Positions 7,030 to 15,234 of a stretch of DNA of 19,607 nucleotides are shown here, piece after piece; within the stretch, counting starts at the first letter, position 1, and each line of letters opens with the position of its first letter. The stretch is taken from positions 1 to 19,607 of the forward strand of contig CALKIR010000038.1 of assembly GCA_937995985.1 (NCBI GenBank), given 5' to 3'. A model generated the notes under the pieces. It saw only the letters and a list, made by a program, of their open reading frames with translations. It made no database searches and was not told the DNA's origin. The DNA comes from an uncultured Alcaligenaceae bacterium (GTDB lineage Bacteria > Pseudomonadota > Gammaproteobacteria > Burkholderiales > Burkholderiaceae_B). The position numbers were made by a program, and so were the translations under genes.

Positions 7030-10000
7030 ATGCCTAGAGCTATGCTTCTGCGCTGTTTTTATTTTTTTAAACTTTGGGGAGTACTGTTCACACCGGTACT
7101 GCTTTATGCCGCATCCTCCTCCCCTCTTTTACACTGTCCCGTACAGCCTGGCTTAGGGCCTGCATGTGCTACTTCAGAAAGCCCATGGGTACTGCCCTTA
7201 GCAGGCAATCCTATTAATCTTATTAATGGGAATAAATACCTCTTACATGAGGATGTGCCCTCCCTTGCTGAGGCCCCCCTGCTTTTTATACACCGGCATT
7301 ACAATGCCCAATCAGGGCATTATGCTCATTTGGGGCGCAATTGGAGCCTGCACTGGGATATTCGGCTGCAGCCCCATGCCCATAGGCTGCTCTTGGCCGA
7401 TGGGCGCCAATTATCTTTACGTCCCCACCAAATTCGACGCCTCTCTCTAGACTCACAAGGGTTTGAGGTGCAGCTCGATGCAGACAATAGCTTATTTTTT
7501 AATTCGGCAGGCTATCTAATAGAGTGGCACAAGGCCCCTCAGGGGCGCCTACTGTTACAGCGTTATGCGGCGGATCATCCTGTATGGCCCCATGCCCTAC
7601 GCAGTCTGCAATTTGGCTCCCACCAATTAACATTTCATTATCAGCAGATGGCTGCGCCTGAAAGCTCACCCACGCCTTTATTACAGGCCATTACAGGTCC
7701 CTTTGGACGGATTGACTATCATTATGAATGGCTCACCGATTATGCTCAGGCTCGCTTGCAGGCGGTGCATTATCCTGATGGACGGCGCATGCTGTATCAC
7801 TATGAGCACCCCTCTTTTGCCTTTGCCCTGACTGGGGTGTCTTGGGTGCTTCACCCTCAGCAAACAATTCCGTTACGCAGCCAATACTGGTGGTATGACG
7901 ATTATGGGCGTGCTATTTTTTCTGCACGAGGCGATATGCAGCATTGGCTGCGTATTGATTATGCCCCCGTTCATTCTGAGCCTATGCCTTCCCCTTCCTC
8001 AGCACAGCGTACTATTTATAGCGCTCACGGGCAGGCGGATTTCTTTTTTTCCTATAGTCAGGGACAATGGCGCTTAAGTCACAGCACCGGTGCACCCTGT
8101 TACGGCTGCCCTCCTACGGAATTACAATGGGAGGAATCCCCACAAGGCTGGTTATTAACATGGCCTGGGGTCTCCTGGTTGCATCATCATGATGGGCGCC
8201 GCACTCTGCGCTTTTTTTCTGAATCAGATACGCAGTCCTTGCCTGAATTGCAGCTTGATTTTGATGCACACGGGAGTCTGCGTTCTTGGTATCGCCCAAT
8301 GACCGGGACCACTCGTGTGCAGGCCTCCCACCCACACGTGCAGATTCACTATGCCAATGGGGATCAGGCCTGGCTTCAGCGTAATAATGAGGGGCACCCT
8401 CAGTGGGTACGCTTTATACCTGCACCACCCACAGCCTTGTCAGAGCAGTCCCTCTCGGAGCAGATGTTACACGAGCATGGGCGCACACGTTTGCAGGAGC
8501 CCATCACTATCCTCTTTGATGGGGTCGGCACACATCAATTGTCGTTGCACCATCCTAATGAAAGTCAATGGTGGGTGCTTAATGCACAACAGCAGCTGCA
8601 ACAACGCAGCGTGCACCGCCAACTGACCACCTCTCAGGGCACTGTGCATTGGACATTCGAAGAGCGCTTTGAATATACAGGGTCCTTGCTGCGTACCCAT
8701 CACCTATTTGAGGGCGGCAGCCTTCATTATCACTATGATGCCCATAATCAGCTCCAAAGCATTGAGTGGCAGCCTGCCCAAGGTCCTCGACAAACCGTGT
8801 TGCGTCGCCATGGTGCTTCGTTATGGGAGCATCATAACGGTATTTTTGACTTCTACGGTTGGGATGCCTCCCATGAGCATTGGTTGATTATGAGTCCTCA
8901 GCGCTTATTGAGTTGGCATCAGCACAAGCTGCGTCCTAGCACAGCCCCACAACTTCCACCGCTCATCGAGGCGCAACAATCCCTTTGGAATTGGCCTGCA
9001 CAGCAGCAGCCCACTGTCTATAGACGTTATTTGTTACATGATGAGCAGGGCCGTTTGGTAGGGGCGCGCACAGAGGACTCAGATTGGCAGTATTGGGCTT
9101 GGGATACACTCGGACAAAATATTACCCCACAGCCCAATAATGCTCCTCATCTGCGAGATGAGTCCGGGTTATTGCGGCTGTGGCAGGGCTCTGGGTACAA
9201 GCCAGGCGGTGCGCCTCAAGATGCCGATGACTCCCCCATACAACGCGCTCTTTTTTATAATGCACAACGTCGTTTGGCTGCAGTCATCGAGCATGATGCT
9301 CTCCTCGCATGGTACGAGCATGATGCCTTTGGACAACGCATTTATGCTTATTATCCTCACCCACATGAGCATTCCCATCATTTTTTTATTTTTCACCAAC
9401 ATCAATTAGTGGCGGAATGGTATGGCGATGATGCGCAGCTCCATGCGCTCAGCCAAGGGGTGCAGCCCCATCCCATCAAGAGGCGCTATATCTACCACGA
9501 GGAACGCCCTGTTGCCGTTATTGATTACAGCACAGAGACGCCCCGCTTATATGCAATTCATAGTCAATTTGTAGGCGCACCGGTAGCCGTTAGTGATGAT
9601 CAACAGCAGTTGGTTTGGCGTGCACACTATCAGCCTTTTGGTGCCGCCACTATTCTCCACAATGATTTTTATATGCCTTTGCGTTTTGCGGGTCATTATG
9701 CCGATCCAGTAACCGGCTGGCATGATAATCTCCTACGCACGTATGACCCGCACCTTGGTCACTATTTAAATCCAGATCCCCTCGGACCTGCCCCCAATCA
9801 ACAAGTACTTGGCTATGCCCGCCAACGTCCTTGGCAATTCATTGACCCTTTGGGATTATTGCTGTTTGCCTTTGATGGCACGCGTTATGATGCGCGCCTT
9901 AACAGCAATGTGTGGAAATTTGCTTCTATTTATCAAGAAACAGCTTATTACCAAAGTGGGCCCGGGAATGCGAGTTATGTTGATTGGGATGCCTTAACAG

Positions 10001-10839
10001 CATGGCGTGCCCATCAAATCATACACACTCAGTGGCAGCATTTGCTCAATGAAATGCTCTGGAAGGACGCCGCTCAGCGTTTAGCCATCGATATTATTGG
10101 TTTTTCTCGAGGGGCGGCATTGGCCCGACATTTTGGCAATGCCCTGCTCCAACATACTCAATTAGGGTGGTTTCATTATGAGGATGAGTTTGGCCGTCAC
10201 TATGCAGCATGTATTGAGCCACGCTTTTTGGGCCTATTTGATACTGTGGCGCAGTTCGGTTTACTGGGATCACATAATCATTTGTACGACCTCAGTGTGG
10301 CTCCCGAATGGGCTTGGGTGGCCCATGCTGTGGCCCTTAATGAATACCGACAGTTATTTCCTCTCTATTCCATAGAGTCTGCTCCTGGTGAGGCGTTGGC
10401 CCCCAACCGTGTACAGGCAGGGTTTATTGGGAACCATGGAGATTTAGGCGGCGGACACAGTGCATCACGACATGGTGATTTGGCACAGCTGCCTTTGGCA
10501 TGGATGATCTGGCAGGCTCAATCTTTAGGATTGGCTTTTGCACAAGCTGAGGGAGCAGCCTTACAAGATATTACAGAACCCATTCTCCACGATGATAGGC
10601 TCCCCTTTGCGCGTTATTTAAATACCGATCGCCATGTACAAATGCCTCAGCACAGTGCGCCTCAGTGGCTGCATCCGCATATCGGGCAGTCTGTACGGGA
10701 TGAGGTGCAGGCCTTTATAGAGTATTTTTCCGACTGGCAAAGACGGGATAGCCCTGCTGTCGGCAGGGTAGATTTGGAGGCATATTATCAGTGGCTCGAG
10801 CAAAATTTACACTGGCGACCAATCACAGCAGTTAATTGA
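7030..10839 (+). CDS. Sec-exported RHS protein with C-terminal DUF2235/Tle1-type lipase domain
   Basis: 1269 residues in one intact frame. An N-terminal hydrophobic stretch (about 11-28, ending LYAAS) fits a Sec signal peptide without a lipobox. A DUF6531-like segment follows (about 58-130: LAGNPINLINGNKYL, IHRHYNAQSG). Then comes a long array of degenerate YD/RHS strands rich in His, Trp and Tyr (about 190-900), with a CYGCPP pair in the first half. The RHS core closes with YDPHLGHYLNPDPLG (905-919) and FIDPLGL (937-943). D916 and D939 lie where RHS shells carry autoproteolytic aspartates. Residues 944-1269 are the variable tip, described in the next entry. By family knowledge the RHS shell encloses a toxic tip and releases it on delivery. 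There is no PAAR, VgrG or other secretion gene in the window, so the delivery route is unknown. The start could also be Met5. Confidence 0.9.
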   Translation: MPRAMLLRCFYFFKLWGVLFTPVLLYAASSSPLLHCPVQPGLGPACATSESPWVLPLAGNPINLINGNKYLLHEDVPSLAEAPLLFIHRHYNAQSGHYAHLGRNWSLHWDIRLQPHAHRLLLADGRQLSLRPHQIRRLSLDSQGFEVQLDADNSLFFNSAGYLIEWHKAPQGRLLLQRYAADHPVWPHALRSLQFGSHQLTFHYQQMAAPESSPTPLLQAITGPFGRIDYHYEWLTDYAQARLQAVHYPDGRRMLYHYEHPSFAFALTGVSWVLHPQQTIPLRSQYWWYDDYGRAIFSARGDMQHWLRIDYAPVHSEPMPSPSSAQRTIYSAHGQADFFFSYSQGQWRLSHSTGAPCYGCPPTELQWEESPQGWLLTWPGVSWLHHHDGRRTLRFFSESDTQSLPELQLDFDAHGSLRSWYRPMTGTTRVQASHPHVQIHYANGDQAWLQRNNEGHPQWVRFIPAPPTALSEQSLSEQMLHEHGRTRLQEPITILFDGVGTHQLSLHHPNESQWWVLNAQQQLQQRSVHRQLTTSQGTVHWTFEERFEYTGSLLRTHHLFEGGSLHYHYDAHNQLQSIEWQPAQGPRQTVLRRHGASLWEHHNGIFDFYGWDASHEHWLIMSPQRLLSWHQHKLRPSTAPQLPPLIEAQQSLWNWPAQQQPTVYRRYLLHDEQGRLVGARTEDSDWQYWAWDTLGQNITPQPNNAPHLRDESGLLRLWQGSGYKPGGAPQDADDSPIQRALFYNAQRRLAAVIEHDALLAWYEHDAFGQRIYAYYPHPHEHSHHFFIFHQHQLVAEWYGDDAQLHALSQGVQPHPIKRRYIYHEERPVAVIDYSTETPRLYAIHSQFVGAPVAVSDDQQQLVWRAHYQPFGAATILHNDFYMPLRFAGHYADPVTGWHDNLLRTYDPHLGHYLNPDPLGPAPNQQVLGYARQRPWQFIDPLGLLLFAFDGTRYDARLNSNVWKFASIYQETAYYQSGPGNASYVDWDALTAWRAHQIIHTQWQHLLNEMLWKDAAQRLAIDIIGFSRGAALARHFGNALLQHTQLGWFHYEDEFGRHYAACIEPRFLGLFDTVAQFGLLGSHNHLYDLSVAPEWAWVAHAVALNEYRQLFPLYSIESAPGEALAPNRVQAGFIGNHGDLGGGHSASRHGDLAQLPLAWMIWQAQSLGLAFAQAEGAALQDITEPILHDDRLPFARYLNTDRHVQMPQHSAPQWLHPHIGQSVRDEVQAFIEYFSDWQRRDSPAVGRVDLEAYYQWLEQNLHWRPITAVN
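9859..10836 (+). other. C-terminal lipase (DUF2235/Tle1-like) effector domain of the RHS protein
   Basis: Residues 944-1269, directly after the DPLGL core end. Domain hallmarks appear in order: FAFDGTRYD at the start; the nucleophile elbow IIGFSRGAALARHF, with S1026 in G-F-S-R-G; FLGLFDTVAQFG with D1071; AHAVALNEYRQLFPLYSI; and GFIGNHGDLGGGHS with H1136. These match the DUF2235 alpha/beta-hydrolase fold found in Tle1 phospholipase effectors, with a plausible Ser-Asp-His triad. Membrane phospholipids of a competitor are the expected target. Activity and specificity are inferred from the family. Confidence 0.8.
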
Positions 10840-10900
10840 GCATTTCGCAGCAATTCACGTTATGATCTATGCCTTGGGCGCAGAACTGTTGCGGCCCTAT

Positions 10901-10922
10901 CCTCAGCCTGAGGAACTTTTTT
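10901..10922 (+). terminator. Rho-independent terminator after the RHS gene
   Basis: CCTCA, a GCC loop and TGAGG (10901-10913) form a short hairpin, followed three bases later by six T residues (10917-10922). It lies 62 bases after the RHS stop and 28 bases before argS, separating the two transcription units. The stem is only five pairs. Confidence 0.6.
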
Positions 10923-10950
10923 CACAGACTAGATTCTCAACTATTGTCCT

Positions 10951-12636
10951 ATGCTTTTACAGCAACAAAAAAAGCTCTCTTCTATTATTCAACAGGCAGT
11001 CAATGAGTTACTGCCAGATGCTTCCGTACCGATTCATCTAGAGCGCCCCAAGGTCGCAGCACATGGCGATATGGCGACTAATGTGGCCATGCAGCTGGCT
11101 CGTCCCGCTCGCCGCAATCCTCGTGAATTAGCGCAGGAGCTAATCGCCATTATTCAGAACAATCCCGATAGTCAGGGGTTGATCGCTTCTTGTGAGGTAG
11201 CTGGGCCCGGGTTTATTAATTTTCGTTTAACTGAGCAGGCCCACCAAGAAGTGATTCATCTCATTCACCAGGCAGGCGCTCAGTTTGGCCAACAGCCTCC
11301 CCAAAATAAAAAAATTATGGTCGAATTTGTATCGGCTAATCCAACGGGGCCGTTACATGTGGGCCATGCTCGTCAGGCCGCATTAGGGGATGCAATTTGT
11401 CGGCTTTATAGTGCATTAGGCTATGAGGTCACTCGCGAGTTTTATTACAACGATGCGGGTAATCAAATTCATAACCTCGCTCTAAGTGTTCAAGCTCGAG
11501 CGCGTGGCATTAGTCCCGATAGTCCTGAGTTTCCTGCTGACGGCTATCGCGGGGATTATATTTTAGAAATCGCTGAGGATTTTTTGGCCAAAAAAACAGT
11601 TGCTGCTGCTGATGGCCTCCCAGTTACCGCCACTGGCGATGTGAATGATCTAGAAAATATCCGCCAATTTGCCGTCGTTTATCTCCGCCGCGAGCAAGAC
11701 CTCGATTTACAAGCATTTAGACTCACCTTTGATAACTACTATTTAGAAAGCTCCCTTTATACTACGGGGCGAGTCGAGCAGGTGGTTCAGGCCCTAACCC
11801 AAGCCGGCCATACCTATGAAAAAGACGGTGCCTTGTGGCTGCGCACCACTGAGTTGGGAACTGGCGATGATAAAGATAGGGTCATGCGCAAAAGCGATGG
11901 CAGTTATACCTATTTTGTCCCAGATGTAGCCTATCATGTCACCAAATGGGAGCGTGGCTACCACCACTGTGTTAATATACAGGGGACAGACCACCATGGT
12001 ACTGTGGCTCGGGTTCGAGCAGGCTTGCAGGGGCTCAATCTGGGCATTCCTAAAGATTTTCCTGCCTATGTCTTGCACAATATGGTCAAGGTCATGCGCC
12101 ACGGCAAAGAGGTTGCCATTTCCAAGCGTGCCGGTAGCTATACCACTATGCGTGAGCTTATCGATTGGGTAGGGCTCGATGCAGTGCGTTTCTTTTTAGT
12201 CCAGCGTCGCGCCGATTCCGAGTTTACTTTTGACATTGACTTGGCCTTATCACATAGCGAGGAAAACCCGGTCTACTACGTGCAGTATGCTCATGCACGG
12301 ATTCATTCTGTATTGCGTCAATCTAATACGCCTCTGTCCACTATTCACCAAGCAGATACCCGTCCTTTGGTGGCCCCTAGTGAGCGCGCTTTGCTTCAAC
12401 GCTTGGCCGAGTACCCGGCGATGATTCAACAAGCTGCTCACGAGCTTGCTCCCCACCAAGTGGCGTTTTGGTTGCGTGATTGTGCGGCAGATTTCCATAC
12501 TTGGTATAACAGCGAGCGCTTATTAGTTGATGATGACTCCTTGCGTCAGGCCCGTCTTAGTTTGGCTGCAGCATGTGCGCAGGTCATCGCAAACGGTCTA
12601 GACTTACTAGGCGTAAGCGCTCCTACTGAAATGTAA
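10951..12636 (+). CDS. argS: Arginyl-tRNA synthetase
   Basis: 561 residues, the normal length for bacterial ArgRS. It attaches arginine to tRNA-Arg in the cytoplasm. The N-terminal additional domain that reads the tRNA D-loop spans about residues 1-100 (AHGDMATNVAMQLAR, GPGFINFRL). The class I catalytic core has the HIGH-type motif HVGH (136-139) in SANPTGPLHVGHARQAALGDA-like context. The KMSKS equivalent is ISKRAG (390-395), the degenerate form usual for ArgRS. The DALR anticodon-binding domain occupies the last 120 residues or so (YYVQYAHARIHSVLRQ onward). There is no obvious ribosome binding site before the ATG at 10951. It is probably the first gene of a unit with the SPOR gene, which begins three bases after its stop. 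Confidence 0.97.
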   Translation: MLLQQQKKLSSIIQQAVNELLPDASVPIHLERPKVAAHGDMATNVAMQLARPARRNPRELAQELIAIIQNNPDSQGLIASCEVAGPGFINFRLTEQAHQEVIHLIHQAGAQFGQQPPQNKKIMVEFVSANPTGPLHVGHARQAALGDAICRLYSALGYEVTREFYYNDAGNQIHNLALSVQARARGISPDSPEFPADGYRGDYILEIAEDFLAKKTVAAADGLPVTATGDVNDLENIRQFAVVYLRREQDLDLQAFRLTFDNYYLESSLYTTGRVEQVVQALTQAGHTYEKDGALWLRTTELGTGDDKDRVMRKSDGSYTYFVPDVAYHVTKWERGYHHCVNIQGTDHHGTVARVRAGLQGLNLGIPKDFPAYVLHNMVKVMRHGKEVAISKRAGSYTTMRELIDWVGLDAVRFFLVQRRADSEFTFDIDLALSHSEENPVYYVQYAHARIHSVLRQSNTPLSTIHQADTRPLVAPSERALLQRLAEYPAMIQQAAHELAPHQVAFWLRDCAADFHTWYNSERLLVDDDSLRQARLSLAAACAQVIANGLDLLGVSAPTEM

Positions 12637-12639
12637 ATC

Positions 12640-13302
12640 ATGGCCAGAAAACGTAACCGCTCTTCTCTTTCTCGTGGCAGCACGTTCACCGGCATTATTA
12701 TTGGCCTGGTCCTGGGTTTGGCCGCCGCTGTTGCGGTGGCCCTCTATGTGACCAAGGCGCCCATGCCATTCCAAGATCGTGCCAGCCGCGAGCCCAGCCA
12801 AATTATCTTGCCCGATGTGCGCGATGCACCCGATCCCAATAGCAAGCTCTATCAACAGCATCCTCGTTTGCCCGAGGATACCCGAATACCCGCTCCGACT
12901 CCTCGGCAGCAACAAGATGAGCTTGGCCAATTTATTGCAGGATTAAATCAACTAGAAGCGGTGCCAGAAGGGAGCCTCCCTAAAAGTCCACCTCCCCAAG
13001 CTCCCTCTACACCACCTCAGGCTGCCTCTTCTTCTGCGGCTCCGCCCCCCCCAGCGGCAACCCCTAGCAAGGAAACCATTTATTTTTTACAAGCCGGGGC
13101 ATTTCGCTCAGCCCAAGATGCTGATGCCATCAAGGCGCGTATCATCATGCTCGGGCTTGATGCCACCGTACAGGTGGCCCAACTTGATGGCCGCCCTATC
13201 AATAGGGTGCGTGTGGGGCCTTTCAAAGGGATTGATGAACTCAATAAAGCCCGTGAAACTTTAGGTGCTGAACAAATAGAAACTTCTATTGTCAGACAAT
13301 AA
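12640..13302 (+). CDS. SPOR-domain membrane protein
   Basis: 220 residues with a FtsN-like layout. A short basic cytoplasmic N-terminus (ARKRNRSSLSR) is followed by one membrane segment (about 16-37). A long Pro/Ala/Gln-rich periplasmic linker (about 40-143, ending PPPPAATPSKE) then leads to a C-terminal SPOR domain (about 145-220: YFLQAGAFRSAQDADAIKARI ... RVRVGPFKGIDELNKARETL). SPOR domains bind denuded glycan strands of septal peptidoglycan, so a role at the division site or in cell-wall remodelling is likely. Whether it is the functional FtsN cannot be decided from sequence alone. It starts three bases after argS and ends 29 bases before dsbA. Confidence 0.92.
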   Translation: MARKRNRSSLSRGSTFTGIIIGLVLGLAAAVAVALYVTKAPMPFQDRASREPSQIILPDVRDAPDPNSKLYQQHPRLPEDTRIPAPTPRQQQDELGQFIAGLNQLEAVPEGSLPKSPPPQAPSTPPQAASSSAAPPPPAATPSKETIYFLQAGAFRSAQDADAIKARIIMLGLDATVQVAQLDGRPINRVRVGPFKGIDELNKARETLGAEQIETSIVRQ

Positions 13303-13331
13303 AACGTACCCTTTTTAGTGAGAGCTTATTT

Positions 13332-13985
13332 ATGAACGCCTTTTCTTTTTTCTCTCGTTTTGCAGCAACAGCCACTTTGGCTGCTATGGCTTTATTTGGC
13401 CCTCTACAGGCGGCAGCAGCGGAGCTGCCTAATGATGATCGTTATGTTCAGCTGTCTCAGGTCCAGCCCGCGGATCGCGCCGATCAGGTCGAGGTATTAG
13501 AGTTTTTTGCCTATACCTGCCCTTATTGTGCGATGTTTTCTCCATATGTAACGCGCTGGGCCCAAGAGCTGCCCGAAGGTGTGGTGCTCAAGCGTGTGCC
13601 CGTTGCGTTTAATGCAAGTATGACTGACTTGCAACGCATGTATTATACGCTCGAGGCTTTGGACCGTTTGGATTTGCATACCGCTTTATTCGATGCCTTG
13701 CATCATGGCAAAGAGCAATTATTTGATGCCCAAGCTCTGACCCAATGGGCGGTTCAACAAGGCATTGATGAGCAAGAATTTAGCCAAACCTTTAATTCTT
13801 TTGGGGTGCAAACCAAAACCAATCGTGCCAATGAGCTTGCCAAGCACTATCACATTGAAGGCACTCCTACTTTGGCCATTGGGGGGCGTTTTTTAACCTC
13901 ACCAGCGATGGCGCAGGGCTATAGCGAGGCCATTGACACCGCGCAACAGCTACTCGACTATAGCTTACAACAGCGCCAGCAATAA
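13332..13985 (+). CDS. dsbA: Thiol:disulfide interchange protein DsbA
   Basis: 217 residues. A periplasmic dithiol oxidase that introduces disulfide bonds into exported proteins and is itself reoxidised by DsbB. The signal peptide is clear (hydrophobic core about 11-28, ending LQAAAAEL). The thioredoxin fold holds the active site CPYC (C63-C66) in EFFAYTCPYC. The canonical DsbA centre is CPHC; tyrosine in place of histidine occurs in some beta- and gammaproteobacterial DsbA proteins and should make the site less oxidising. The cis-proline loop is GTPT (177-180). The inserted helical domain lies between. A GAGAG ribosome binding site is present about seven bases upstream. It converges on metC with only 12 bases between stops and no visible terminator. 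Confidence 0.93.
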   Translation: MNAFSFFSRFAATATLAAMALFGPLQAAAAELPNDDRYVQLSQVQPADRADQVEVLEFFAYTCPYCAMFSPYVTRWAQELPEGVVLKRVPVAFNASMTDLQRMYYTLEALDRLDLHTALFDALHHGKEQLFDAQALTQWAVQQGIDEQEFSQTFNSFGVQTKTNRANELAKHYHIEGTPTLAIGGRFLTSPAMAQGYSEAIDTAQQLLDYSLQQRQQ

Positions 13986-13997
13986 ATATTACAATTT

Positions 13998-15221
13998 TTA
14001 ATCAGTATGCTGCAGGGCGCGCTGGCGTGCCTGCAGCAAATCATCAAGTAATGTTTCGGGCGCCTCTAGCCCAATTTGCAAGCGCAATACTTGTGGGGGG
14101 TGGTCATGAGCCGAATATTGGCCCTGAGGACTAGTGGCCCAATAGCTATGCGCTCGCAAATCATCAGTATTGACCCACTGTATGAGGCTTTCAAAGCCTC
14201 CCCAAGAAAAGCCAATACCAAAATAATCCAAGCTGTCCACAAAAACACGGGTCTGAGCTGGGCTTAATGACCAAGCAAAAGATACCATGCCATTAGAGCC
14301 CAGTGCATCACGCTGCCATAATGCATGCCCAGGATCTTGAGGCCATGCAGGATGATAAATGCGCTCCACCTCTGGCCATTCTGCTAAGGTGGCACACACC
14401 TGTAAGGCCGTATGCGCCGATTGCTGCATCCGCAGGGGCAAGGTACGTACTCCACGCAATGCCAACCAACAATCTTCTGCACTGACGGCAAAACCTATGG
14501 CATAGTGTGTGTCATGCAATGCCGACATCTGTGCCTGATCGCGTGCAATGACCGCTCCCAGCATCACATCAGAATGCCCGCTGATGTATTTAGTCCCCGC
14601 CACTATAGAAATATCAGCCCCTAAAGACAGTGGCTGATAGCTATACCCCGAGCCCCAAGTATTATCAATGAGGACCAGTAAATGATGGGCGTGTGCCCAC
14701 TCAACTAATTGAGGGACATCAAGCATTTGCATCAATAACGAACCCGGTGACTCGATATAAAGCACCTTGGTATGGGGGGTCAATGCATCCTCAAAGGCTG
14801 CCACCGTTGGGGGGCAAAAAGTATACCGTACCCCCATCCGAGCCAATATATTTTTGGCAAAACCACGCACCGGCCCGTACACACAATCCGCAAATAAAAT
14901 ATGATCGCCTTGTTGAACACTGCTCAATAAGGCGTGGCTAATAGCAGCCATCCCACTCGGTAATAAAAATGCCCCCTGTCCTTGCTCCAAGGTGCAAAAT
15001 ACCTCTTCGAGAGCACGGTGAGTCGCGAGTCCACCTCGACCATATACGGGTGGGGTTGTACCTCCTTGGGCACGATTTTGGAGGGCATGCTCCAATGCAG
15101 CTACCGACTGAAAGCGCACGGTACTGCTGCGCTGTGCAGGCAGCGGCACAGGGGCTGCTCCGTGCTCATCAAAAGGAGCTAACCCTATATGTTGCAAGGC
15201 AGTTTGAACTTTTTTCTGCAT
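13998..15221 (-). CDS. metC: Cystathionine beta-lyase (Cys/Met metabolism PLP enzyme)
   Basis: 407 residues. It belongs to the Cys/Met metabolism PLP-dependent family. The best call is cystathionine beta-lyase, which splits cystathionine to homocysteine, pyruvate and ammonia in methionine synthesis. Visible landmarks: VYGRGG (59-64, cofactor phosphate binding), LLPSGMAAISHAL (86-98), D186 in LIDNTWGSGYSYQPL (pairs with the pyridine nitrogen), and the Schiff-base lysine K211 in SIVAGTKYISGHSDVMLG. The WGGFESLI stretch near the C-terminal part is typical of MetC-type enzymes. Related cystathionine gamma-lyases and gamma-synthases share these motifs, so the exact reaction is family-level inference. 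Its TGAGGG ribosome binding site overlaps the stop of the upstream MBL gene, which implies an operon with coupled translation. Confidence 0.88.
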   Translation of the reverse strand: MQKKVQTALQHIGLAPFDEHGAAPVPLPAQRSSTVRFQSVAALEHALQNRAQGGTTPPVYGRGGLATHRALEEVFCTLEQGQGAFLLPSGMAAISHALLSSVQQGDHILFADCVYGPVRGFAKNILARMGVRYTFCPPTVAAFEDALTPHTKVLYIESPGSLLMQMLDVPQLVEWAHAHHLLVLIDNTWGSGYSYQPLSLGADISIVAGTKYISGHSDVMLGAVIARDQAQMSALHDTHYAIGFAVSAEDCWLALRGVRTLPLRMQQSAHTALQVCATLAEWPEVERIYHPAWPQDPGHALWQRDALGSNGMVSFAWSLSPAQTRVFVDSLDYFGIGFSWGGFESLIQWVNTDDLRAHSYWATSPQGQYSAHDHPPQVLRLQIGLEAPETLLDDLLQARQRALQHTD

Positions 15222-15234
15222 GAATTATTGGCCC

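Noticed and set aside
10618..10803. Minus-strand open frame inside the lipase domain
   Set aside because: A shadow of the RHS frame; no start signal and no recognisable protein features.
7030..10839. RHS gene as part of a type VI secretion island or recent mobile insertion
   Set aside because: No VgrG, PAAR, Hcp, transposase or tRNA is present, and both flanks are ordinary core genes. Transfer is possible but nothing in the window proves it.
10862..11041. Possible 59-residue frame right after the RHS gene, considered as an immunity protein
   Set aside because: It runs through the terminator and into argS in the wrong frame, has no ribosome binding site, and lacks the signal peptide expected for a periplasmic lipase immunity protein.
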